From the NCBI GenBank assembly GCA_023853785.1, contig JAJIRX010000108.1, positions 1-60,410 on the forward strand: a stretch of DNA of 60,410 nt. Direction: 5' to 3'. Each line of letters begins with the position of its first letter. The stretch's first letter is position 1. This stretch comes from Psilocybe azurescens (lineage: Eukaryota > Basidiomycota > Agaricomycetes > Agaricales > Agrocybaceae). Of the stretch, positions 10,745 through 21,034 are shown in pieces. A program made the translations under genes and the position numbers. The notes beneath the pieces are model-generated. The model had not been told where the DNA came from. It saw only the letters and a list, made by a program, of their open reading frames with translations, and ran no database searches.

Positions 10745-11875
10745 CACCTAAGCTAGGCTAGCCGAATACCCGCATGTGGATACAGAAGCAAGCGAAATTA
10801 CGGCGTTTTTGGAACAAGGAGGATACGTAAGGATGGGGTGGAGGATTGGCGCTTGTTTAGGAGGGGATTGAGAGGCGGTTGGGATTGAGATATGGTTGTG
10901 CGCTGGGGTGAGACGTCCATTCGAAGGTGGAAACATGAAGTTTAGTACAGAGTTCGACTGTAGAGACGGGCACTAGAAATGCTGATGCTCATATCGTTCC
11001 ATTTGGTTTTTCTCGTCTTTCTCATACAACCTCCTCACCCCAGATCTGTCCACTAGCTCAACGCCCAACTACTCTAGACCCAAATCGACCATCCAAGTAC
11101 TCCAATAAACATATTCGAATCATGCAATAGCTATATGTACTCTCAAATTACGATGGAACACGCGTTTCAAGGTATGCGCCGTGCTCGAATTCATTCTCTG
11201 CATTGCGTTAACTACTTACGATGATATTACGATACTCTGACAGACCCCTGAGCTAGTCTAACCGAGTATCCGGACCTGGAAGAGAGAAATAATGAAGCGT
11301 TTTGGAATCGCAAGGAGACGGAAAATGGGTTGGCGGATAGGGAGGTGTGATTTAGTGCAAAGGATGTGAGCCTTTGTGAGGACGTGCAAAGCACATCGAC
11401 TATGTGAGTGTCGGATATCCTGGCTGTAGGAGATACACAGATAATCTATTGACACAGTTCCAGTCAAAAATTGGCAGAATCCAAGTCTTCTTACATCCGT
11501 CGTATCATGTTTAACCGAACGGCGGGCGTCTACCATTGGGTCAACACCGACTCGTGTTTTCATCCTGTCGTGGGTGCGTATTTTTCTCATTTGGCGAGTG
11601 GATTACATACGGCTAATCCACTCTCGCTTAGAATACTGCTTTTCATCGTGATTGAGCTCAAAGGCAGAGGTTGGTGCATTGCCAGCATTGGGCTACAAGT
11701 ACACATGCATACTTCTCCCCATTCATTCGTTCGTATAGCGACTCAGAACACTTACCATTAACTGACTGGACCCCTGAACTAGCCGAGCCGAGCACTGAAC
11801 TCGGAAGTCGAAGATACAAATGAAATTGGGCCATGGAACGGAATCGGAATCAAGGGGATGAGGAGAGCATGCCTC
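10745..11875 (+). repeat. Three exon-like units sharing a CT(A/G)A(A/G)CTAG..TAGCC(G)A core
   Basis: Similar segments start near 10748, 11246 and 11770. Each begins with a CTAAGCTAG, CTGAGCTAG or CTGAACTAG-like core, then a stretch coding for Tyr-Pro (first two units) or Leu-Gly (third), then an acidic run. The second and third are preceded by ACCCC and an acceptor-like AG. Spacing is about 500 bases. They resemble a repeated exon of a decayed gene. No frame joins them and no family was recognised. The third unit is also present, inverted, at about 45950-46050. Confidence 0.3.
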
Positions 11876-13626
11876 GACTTCAAAGTCGATACTTGCTCTC
11901 TGTGTGGTCAGTAAGTACATCGCATGTTAGTTAACATGTCCACCTGAACCTAATACACGTATTTCAATGATTTTGGGATGTTGGAAACACAGAATGAGTG
12001 AGAATTGCTTACGGTATTCCGATGTATCTCATTACGATTTAGAGGGACTCTACGCTCTCGTTACCACTCGGCGATTGTTTCATGGCCCACCCAGTACCCT
12101 AACAATAAATTTCCGAGCCCTTGCAGATGCGAGTCGCTAAGGTAGGCCAGATAGGCCTATTCCAGCGCCTATGTCCATGATGCTATTTGAAACTTCAGAA
12201 TCTCACTGCAACTTGTGTCAGTGCACTGCAGGTCAGTTTGCTTCATTGCGGAAATAATCAGTGCATGTAAGTGCATGTCAGAGCTTTTGTAGTGCAGAGG
12301 CTCAGGTCTGAGGCGGCGTCTGACAGGAGAGATGTTCTGTACTCACGTGATATGGAACAGGCTCAAAGACCATGGGCACGAGGTTTGTTCTCTAAACTTC
12401 CTCTTCTCGTCGAGGAACAGGCCTGCGGTCATATTTTCAAAGTTCGAAGATTACATCACAACTTTCTGACGCGGTTGGCGGGGCGCGGTAGAAAAGGTAA
12501 CATTGACGAGACCGGCGCCGGTTCAGACAACGATGACTGCGACATATGCCGCAGACGTAGTGTAGGAAACCTTCGTCTCAGAGTCACCGTATATAAGCGA
12601 GCTAACAAGCACGGTCACTTGGACGTACGTTCATTTTCCAATTGACCGAATTGACACTCACATAAACGCTCTTAGTGCGACCTGGACAACATGGTTTTAT
12701 CCAAAAGCGACGTTTCCTTGAGGCTCGTTCTGTTGCTGATACTGAAATGTCAGGTCTTTAGCTCATTAAAATACACAATTTGTATGTATTGTCAATTGTC
12801 CAACATCTCTTCATCTGAATAATGGCATGGATACTTGAACTCACTGATACACCTGAATGAGTAATCTAAAACTCGGAGAAATTGAAGCACCTGCGCTTTG
12901 AAGATTTTTTCTCAATCTATAGAAGACTTTCAACCCGAAGGCAAGGCGTTTTCCCTGCTAGATTGTGGCTTATACCCATCCAGTGCGTTACTCGATGCTT
13001 GTGCCGTGCACGAGTTGATTTGAGGCAACTATGCAATGGAATGGTGCTACATGTTCGGATAAGCCGTACGAAACTGCTGGCGAATGACTTCCACTCCCAG
13101 ATTCTTCGTGTGGCTTGGCTCAAATTTGATTCAAACAAGATCGCTCAAGGGAACTCGTAGGATTTCACGGTCAGGTGATTCGAGATCACAATACACGTCT
13201 TGCGCGAGCACTTCGCGCGTCACTGTGATTTCAGTAACTGGGCCGCGAGTCGCTTTATTTTGGATATTTCCTAAGATTATATCTCGGCAAATGAATAGAA
13301 TAACTGTCTGAGATGACCGAAGTCACGTAAAGGCGGCAGGGCAAAGACCCTATTGGAAAGTGGAGATCTTCCAGTGTCTTTTATGATCGCGAAAGAGCGA
13401 GCAGAAAAATGAGTCAGTAGAGCATACTATGTCATCTCTCAGCTATTTTGTAAAAGGCTCTTGGTCTGAAGGTTGTCTTTCTTTCTCATTCTCATCGGTA
13501 CGTTGACACTTAGTTTAAAGTGAACACGCTTTGATTTACATATGACAATTAGTAATGTGATGGTGTACATTATAATATATGTGTGTGTACTTTAAATGTA
13601 GTTCTAATGTAGCGCTTGTGCTGTGA

Positions 13627-14899
13627 TTATACAGCGATGCTAACTTTCAGCTGTTCTTTCGTGATGTATGCAGCATCTCGAGGCTGAAGAGTTATTCTCC
13701 GAGTCTTTTGTATCTTCAACCCCTTGTCCCCATAGTACCTCTTTGTCTCATAGCTCCAAGCATCATATCCACGCACACACCTTCCAACAAGGTCAAAGAA
13801 TTCCGTCACTCCAGCATCGACTGATGGGGACCAAGATGGTAGCTTTTACGATCGGAAACGAACTTCGCGATGGTCTTGGTAGCGTATCCCGAGAGCCAGT
13901 ATAGTGCTCCCTGTAGGTTTAGGTTGTACTCCTTCATAATTGCAGTGATCACATTGTGGCCGTCAAGTCCTCGAGAGTGCTCTAAGCCGTATGAATGCAT
14001 ATCCTGTTGAGATGGACAGTTCAGCAAATGAGGCTGCTGCACGTTGCGGCAGAAGACGTACATTAGTGATAGCAATCAGGTCCGTGGCACCCTCCAGCAT
14101 GGAAATAACGAGAGGATTCTCAAAAACATCATCTGGAATGTCCAGTCCCAGAGCATAAAAGGAGAAGCTGGGCTTTGCTCCGCAGGTGTCGCGTCTGAGA
14201 ATAAAGTAATCCTCTACGTTCCTGATATGCCCCGCTGCTCGATCATCTGCTTCCTGGATTATCGAAGTCGTATACGCATCAAAGTCGGCAATGAACCTCT
14301 CAAATCCGGGTTTGTCGTCGCCTACAACGTCCATAGTCCTTTTGAAGAATCTGATGCAAGCCTTAGAATCACGATACAAAAACCCAAATTAAAGGACTCA
14401 CTGTCGAGACATTTCTATGAGTTTGCTATCTGAGGGAGTCGCAGTATCCCTAAAGGAATCCATGACATCCTTGGTAATTTTTATGGCCTCTTCTCGATTG
14501 GCTAAGTCGGTGTACTCGTCGAATGCGAAATAGAAGTTCATCAAGTCGCAAGATATGCGGAGATGCTCTACAAAACAAAAGAGGTGACGTCAATCAAAAC
14601 CCTGTGTATTATAATCTAGGGTAGTAAATTCGCTCACCTTTACTCCTTAGTGGTCCCACAAGAGCTCCTAGCAGATCTGAAAGCGCAATAATAATTAGTG
14701 AGAGCGGGAAGATAGTACTATATTACTACCACGTACTGAAATTGCATGCTTTGAATTTTTTGAATTGTGCGGAATCAAAAAGATCCAGAGATTGAACCCA
14801 TGCATTAGCCTCCTCGTCGACTTCGTTGAGAGAAGAGTTTATGGCTCGTGGCCAGGGCCATGTGATAAGGAGATCTGGAATAACGTATTTGCGCGGCAT
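13627..14899 (-). pseudogene. TS1: sesquiterpene synthase, near-complete, one-base frameshift in last exon
   Basis: Start ATG is at 14899-14897 and stop TAA at 13629-13627. Five exons match TS3: exon 1 (MPRKYVIPDLLITWPW...) ends at a GTACGT donor at 14736, a 39-base exon 2 follows, then exon 3 with the metal-binding FDEYTD. Exon 4 has RRDTCGAKPSFSF and exon 5 opens with DMHSYGLEHSRG, which joins the preceding Asn to form the second (NSE-type) metal motif. The C-terminal RYYG and TRRITLQPRD are present. In exon 5 an A-run has four bases (T4 on the plus strand, 13844-13847) where TS4 has five. This shifts the frame after VSDRK and ends translation early. The enzyme family cyclises farnesyl diphosphate using Mg2+ bound by these motifs. 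All other exons are open, so the damage is either very recent or a base-call error. Confidence 0.75.
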
Positions 14900-16253
14900 T
14901 TTGCTGAAGGTAAAAAGGAGGGCTGTATTCGTAGTGCTCGTTGGAGGGGTGTATGTAGGTGGTGGCACTGCTGGACATTCCGTTGAGTTTTGTCAGATTT
15001 TATACCCCAGTACAGGACTACTATACTTCCTCATCAGTTCCACAAGAAACTGATAACGATGCCATCTGCACCGCTGTTCCGTTCCGTTCCTCACTCTAGA
15101 AAGAAGACGCATTGGCAAAGACCCGGAGAATAAATTGCCCGAGAGACATACCTAGTTTTATTAATAGTACGTTCCTTTAATTTCGGCCGTCATGCCTTCA
15201 GGCATCACAGTCGTCTATTATTGGAAACAGACAGCTATGTAGATAGCTATTACTCTTCAGCGTTTCACGTTCAGTGACAATATTACCGCAACCCATGGAA
15301 ATAGCAGCGAAAACATTTTGTTTATTCTCCGAATTCTATCGGACCTCTTGCTGAGAAACTCAGAAGCCTTGACATGCTGTTCTTACGATCCGCGTGTTAA
15401 TCAGCCACTATAGGTTACTACCGTATTTAAATTTTCATGCTTACCAAGGAGGATAGAGATCAATTCGGACATAAGGTGGTACTGTTCCTCTGTACATCAG
15501 TCTCGTTCCAATAAGACCACTGATGACGAAGCAACTGTAACGCTGAGAAGTGAAGGGAATCTGCTATCGGCACAGGTTATTTCTGGTGATTAATGTGGTG
15601 GGAAATCATCCCCACAACGGTCAATCACTCCCACCGAGTGAAGGTAACAAACCCCAACCATGAGGCGCTCGGATAACATTAGCTGTGCCTTTCAAGGTGG
15701 AGTACCGCTTCATACTGCCTCTCATCTTCGTCTCCAAAGTCTAGATGACACCATGGTCATGTCGTCTCCGTCTGAGGTCGCGCTTCCGGAATGTTCTAAT
15801 GCCTACCTCCATATATGAAATCAGGAGCTACGTATATGTAAAACGATTGATAAAGATTCCAGATATACTGGGTTGCTGGATGGGAGATCTAAGATAATCC
15901 CAGAACTTCACGATGCTGTAGCGATGTCTGAAACTTGTTTATCATTTATGTCCCGGATGGAAGAAAGGTACCGCCTACTACGTATGTAGGCCAAGGCTCC
16001 GGGGTCTCCAGGAACTGATAAGTGCTGCCTTGTTCACTTCGCTTATCATCACTTATCTATATTTAAAAACATGTAGTATTTCTAAGCGCATAGGAACCAA
16101 TGGGAAGCACAAGAAATAAATGTCATAATAATAGATCCTTTATTAACGATTCGGAGTGCTAGAATACCCACGACGCAAAGAAACACCGCCCTACACTACT
16201 CTACGAGTGCGACGAAGTTGTATATTAATCGTTTTCCCAGCCGTTCGTCTTGT

Positions 16254-17521
16254 TTATGCTAAGCTGCTTTGAAGCCTTTCCTTCGTAATATATGCTCCGT
16301 CGCGAGGCTGAAGCGTGATCCTCCTAGTCTCCTGTATTTTCAGACCGCTCTTTCCATAATATCGATTAGTTTCGTAGCTCCACGCGTCGTAGCCACGAAC
16401 GCAACGTCCTACTCTCTCGAAGAATTCGTGAACTGCAACATCTACCTCAGGGCCCCAAGACGGAAGTTTTCGTCTATCCGTAAGGAATTTGCTAATAGTT
16501 TTGGTAGCGTAGCCGGAGAGCCAGTAAAGGGCTGCTTGTAGGTCGACTTCGTATTCCTTCATGATGGCCGTAATTACATTGTGGCCGTCAAGGCCACGAG
16601 AATATTCTAGGCCATAGGAATGCATATCCTATATAACGACACCAGATCAGATGTGCTAGGCGATGCCACAAGACAGATTCTTACGTTTGTGATTGCAATG
16701 AGGTCGGTCGCACTCTCTAACATCGAAATAACCAGGGGTGCTCAAAAACCTCGTTTGGAATTCTCAACCCGAGTCCGTGGAATGAGAAACTCGGCTTTGC
16801 CCCACATGTATCGCGTCGGAGGATAAAGTAATCCTCAACACTTCTGATATATCCTTCGTCTCTATCGTCCGCTTCTTGGATGATGGATCGAGTGTACGCG
16901 TCGAAATCTGCAATAAATCTTTCAAAACCAGGAATGTCCTCTCCGACGACATCAATCGTTCTTTTGAAGAATCTGACCGGGGTGTCAGATATCTAAGTTT
17001 ATGAGGCTTATGGATGAGTCACTTACTGACGTGCCATTTCTATTAATTTATTGTCGAACGGAACTCCTGTATGTTTGAATGCGTTCATGACGTCTTTGGC
17101 TATTTTCATAGCTTCGTCTTTATCCGCAAGGTCGGTGTACTCGTCAAAAGCAAAATAAAAATTCATCAAGTCGCAAGATATACGAAGGTGCTCTATATTC
17201 CAAGTCGAATTAGCCATGGTCCTTTTGCATGTGGATATCTTCAAACCTTTTCCTTGTAAATGTCCAACGAGTGCCCCCAAACGATCTGATGTTAAATTGA
17301 ACGTGATGAGCCATACTAATCTTATGACCTGATCATTTTGAAGTTGAATACTGACTGAAATCGCAACCTTTGAATTTCTTGAATTGAGATGGGTCGAAAA
17401 GATCGAGTGATTCGACCCATTCGTTAGCTTCGTCTGTAACTTGTTGCAAGTTAGGGTCGATGATTCGAAGCCAAGGCCAGTTGACTAGTAGATCAGGGAT
17501 AATAAACTGAGTGGAAGACAT
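16254..17521 (-). pseudogene. TS2: sesquiterpene synthase, one-base frameshift in exon 4
   Basis: Start ATG is at 17521-17519 (MSSTQFIIPDLLVNWPW) and stop TAA at 16256-16254. The exon layout is the same as TS3: donor GTCAGT after exon 1, a 39-base exon 2, exon 3 with FDEYTD, exon 4 with RRDTCGAKPSFSF, and exon 5 with DMHSYGLEYSRG and RYYG. In exon 4 a run of four C (G4 on the plus strand, 16735-16738) replaces the five C of TS3, so the frame is lost right after the Glu-His-Pro of the VFEHP motif. TS5 has the same four-C run, so the lesion is shared by descent and probably real. A TATA-like TATACCTG lies upstream near 17600. The expected product would have been close to 344 residues. Confidence 0.75.
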
Positions 17522-18361
17522 GGTACGCTTTGATGGTTGTAGGCGAACTAAGAATGTTGAGAAGAGCTCGAGAGACGATTGTGTAGAACAGTAATATACC
17601 TGCTCAGCTTTTATACCTGAAGAGTAGACCTTTGAGAGATGAGAAGGCAATTCCATCTCTCACCAGATCTCGGTAAGAGCAATCAACATGCCTGCTTTCC
17701 GGCTTAGTTCAAACGCCTGTGGGGAATGAAGGAAATTGACCGCCCAATCACCGTCTCGCATTCGACAGCTGAAATTTCATTTATCTGGTGAGATTTGGAG
17801 TAAAGTCTTCGACAACATTGAGATAAATAAGTCGGTGCGACATATGTCACTATGGTATTTTAGAACTGGACCAGGAAGTGACTAGGACAGACTAATTAGG
17901 TAGGAAAGCAATGGGAAAGGGTATTTGCGGTCAACGGTAAGCCGAACCTCAGTGACCATATCGGAACATATCGGACGAGTTCGTTCCTTTGTTGACCTTA
18001 CTTTGATCCCTTTTGAAGATATGAATGAGATTCTCAGTGCTCAATTGATCTACCGATACGTTACGATCTTCATCTGAGGTAAAGCCGACTGGAATACCAT
18101 GCACTTCTTGACCCGGTCTGACGTCGTGGGTGTCTTGCCTACTGAGTCGAATCATTAAGGTAGGACTGCCAAGGCGCCTGGTCGGGAAATTGTTGAAACC
18201 ATCTAGTGTTATACTCCGTTGACATTTAATAACTGTGAGTATTTGCAATGTTACATTATGTGGCCGAGTCAAATACAGCCTTTGTACAGCTTTTCCAAAT
18301 AAAACTCAAAAACATGTCATCTATGTTATTCTCTAAATCATATAAGCGAGAATGGGGCTTC

Positions 18362-18385
18362 TGGTCGTGGTCGTGGTCGTGGTAG
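18362..18385 (+). repeat. (GGTCGT)n microsatellite
   Basis: Four imperfect GGTCGT units. Short reverse-complement remnants of the same array are visible in the right-arm copies near 43595 and 47795. Confidence 0.6.
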
Positions 18386-19079
18386 CAGTCCCACGGCATT
18401 TCACAGGTCTTGTGAACGCCGATGTTCATATCCCCGATGGTTTGGATAAATTTAGTACATCAAACCTTGCTGAATCACTCAATCAACGAGGATAGCGGTG
18501 CACCTGTAGATCAGTTGTTCTCGTGGCATTTGTACTTGTGGTTGAGAGTCTTACCTCCTATCTTGCCGCACTGCTGTTTCGCCGGGTGTGCAGATGAGTG
18601 AATGTAATACAGAGCGAATCTAGCGTGATGTACAAGTGTTTAATGTTATTTCTATTAGATCAACGAGTTCGAACACAATAAGAACGAAAATGTACAATCT
18701 ATACAAAAACTGGCTCGATATGATGCCCTTATCTATCTCGCATGTTCAATATCAATACGGCCCGAAGACACATTTACCTATACGACCAGAATATCCGCTA
18801 CGTCTCGGAAGAAAGAGAGAACTATCGTTACCCTAGTCCAATAAAAGTAGAGGTCGGCCGATGAGTAGCTAGGACATGCACATTTTTAACTCTTGAAGGA
18901 TAAGATAGCACGGGAAAAAGTCGGCGGAAATGTAGACACGTGGAAAGGAAGACTGGCCTATCTAGCAAGCGCCTGCACCCCGGCGCCTTCTTGAAGGCAT
19001 ACCCCAGACCCGTGACGTACGCGAGAATTTTTACTCAAGCGATTAGGACACAACTTCTGAAAAGATTTAACAACAGTCA

Positions 19080-19830
19080 AGTAAGCTCATGAAATGCACT
19101 AACGCTCTGGTTTGGATCCAATCATCCAGATCCCATAGTTATTCAACATAATAGCCACATAGGTTAGTCTGGTATGAGAGACGTTGAAGATAATCATCTC
19201 AGGGGCGCTAATCATAAGCTCAACAGCGATTTCTTTTAGCGCACTGAAATCTCTTCCCCATGTGATGAAAGAATGAGTGAACCTGTGCAAGCGTGATAAA
19301 TGAAAAGGATATGTTCGTTACAAGGAAAGAAACTCACCCTCACATTTTACAAAATGGGATCAAGATTGATGTGATGGTTCCAGTTCGAAATAATATCATT
19401 TGGCAGTCCATGCGATGATATCTCAGTACTTTGAGAGGTCAAATGGAAGCTATGCAGACAGCGATATCGGCATCGCACTCTTCGAGGGGTGCGCGTAGCA
19501 AGTACCAAAACGAACAGTAAACCTGGAATCAGTGTACTCCGTCAGCCATTCATCTTTGAACACGTTGGGTGATATTGTACACCAACGCTTCCAGCTCACA
19601 TGTTTGTCGGTTTGCTCTGCTCACAGAAAAGAAATGCTTTCAGAAAGGAGGTCACTAAGATTCTTGTGAAGATAATGCACCAACTGTTGTCCCCATAAAT
19701 GATACCAAGTACTCCTGACAGGAGGATGCAGTGTATGGCGAAGGCGAGAGCTAAAGTGACATAAAACCCGACCACGTCGTAGGCTTCAAAAAGCAGTTAC
19801 TTTCAACGTGGATGAGCACTCGTGGGCTAG
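19080..19830 (-). repeat. Repeat block Q, left copy, with membrane-protein-like remnants
   Basis: Read on the minus strand, a frame near 19800-19640 codes a hydrophobic segment (FAIHCILLSGVLGIIYGDNS) followed by SWCIIFTRILV. A second frame near 19290-19100 contains ITWGRDFSALKEIAVELMI and further hydrophobic residues. The same pieces recur at 42230-42880 and 46385-47110. They look like exons of one decayed integral-membrane gene, but no family could be named. Every copy carries stops. Confidence 0.4.
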
Positions 19831-19984
19831 AGTCTCCAAGTACATGTGTTCAGGTTGTGACTCGCGATAACTAGACATTGTTAAAACAGATGGAAATTTC
19901 GATAGCCATATTTCAAGTACTAATCCAATCAAAGGTTGATAATTACTATTTAACAAGCGGATATAGTGAATGAAATGGATGGAA

Positions 19985-20595
19985 CAGACGGATGAATGGG
20001 GAAATGAACTCGGATTATCCAGTGGCTATTTTATGTCGTAGTATGTCAGAATATGTCATTAGAGACTTACTTGATTTAGCTAGGAGCATTGTATACAACG
20101 CAATCTCGGGCTTAGAGGTGTATGGATGGTATTACACCCCGTGCTCCACTGATTTGCCTGATTTGCCTGATATGTTTTTAATTATGTAAGTAGCCGGTTG
20201 AGCGAGCGAGAGAGATGGTAGCTAATGCCATTGATGTCGGGGATGAGTTTAATTTGTTTGATGCCCTTTCTTTCTGGGAGATTTGATAGCATGAAATTGA
20301 ACGGATGGGTGTTGATGAGCTTAAGAAACGAGCGGTAACGGATAATGGACGCGTGGATGGATGGAAAAGCAAGCTCGGACTATGTGGTGGCCATAGTATT
20401 ATGTCGTCAGAGACTTGCTTGGTTTAGTTAGAACAACGCAATCTCGGGCTTAGAGATGTATGAATGGTATTACACCCACGCGCTCCACTGATTTGCCTAT
20501 GTTTTTAATTATGTAAGTAGCCGGTTGAGCGAGTGAGAGAGATGGCAGCCAATGCCATTGATATCAGGGATTGTTTGATGCCCTTTTGATGAGGT
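19985..20595 (+). repeat. Tandem direct duplication, period about 360 bases
   Basis: Unit 1 (about 19990-20270) and unit 2 (about 20350-20590) share GGATG starts, CAACGCAATCTCGGGCTTAG, GTATTACACCC and GCTCCACTGATTTGCC. They also share GTAAGTAGCCGGTTGAGCGA, GAGAGAGATGG and AATGCCATTGAT. Unit 1 has an extra GATTTGCCT. Only the first part of unit 1 also has a match in the right arm (45175-45250). Confidence 0.7.
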
Positions 20596-21034
20596 GTTCG
20601 CAGGTGTTCGGGGTGTTTGAGTATCACCATTGTGTGAGTGGGGATGTGTGGACATAAGTATGCATGAGGTGGAGAACTTGGGATAGGGATCGACCAACTA
20701 TAGCCCGGGGAGGATCTACGCTGTCATTTAGGTAGGGACTAGTGCTACGTAGATAGCACGGAGTAATCCACATCAGAAAGAGAGGGAAAGCGGAGAGATG
20801 AGACCGACGATGGAAAGCGACTCTATGACGACAGGAGTGACTTTGATGATTAGTCAGGGTTGCGTTTTTAGGGCGTGGGAGGAGCCCGAAGGGGAGTGAG
20901 AAATTAGAATCAGTTAGCGTTGCTGTCGTTCGTTCGCTCGTCCTTGTTCTGCCATCTGACTTTCTTTTTATTATTGACTGTCGTTTCTCGCTGCCCTCTG
21001 TCTCTCTCCTCTCTCTGTGTGCGTCTGTTGAGCA
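20596..21034. other. Upstream region of the SKN1/KRE6 gene
   Basis: No gene. The last 120 bases are pyrimidine-rich (TCTCTCTCCTCTCTCTG near 21000), a common feature just upstream of fungal start codons. Confidence 0.4.

Larger units (their letters stand above)
11490..20095 (-). repeat. Left arm of a large inverted duplication
   Basis: Read on the minus strand, this arm matches right-arm sequence block by block. 20095-19840 matches 45175-45455; 19830-19080 matches 46385-47110 and 42230-42880; 19075-17940 matches 47110-48530 and 42890-43820. 17660-16254 (TS2) matches 48730-50135 (TS3) and, in part, 43822-44358 (TS5). 16250-15055 matches 50139-52080; 14899-13627 (TS1) matches 52264-53538 (TS4); 13620-12270 matches 53540-54590. 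The outermost block, 12262-11490, matches 45560-46235, which sits in a different place in the right arm. Copies align over hundreds of bases with scattered substitutions and indels, so they are diverged paralogous copies, not identical palindrome arms. Confidence 0.85.

Noticed and set aside
16269..16541. Plus-strand ORFs opposite the terpene synthase exons (also 14044-14433, 43723-43992, 44071-44343, 49848-50120 and 52731-53120)
   Set aside because: Antisense shadows. They recur in every copy because the sense exon is conserved.
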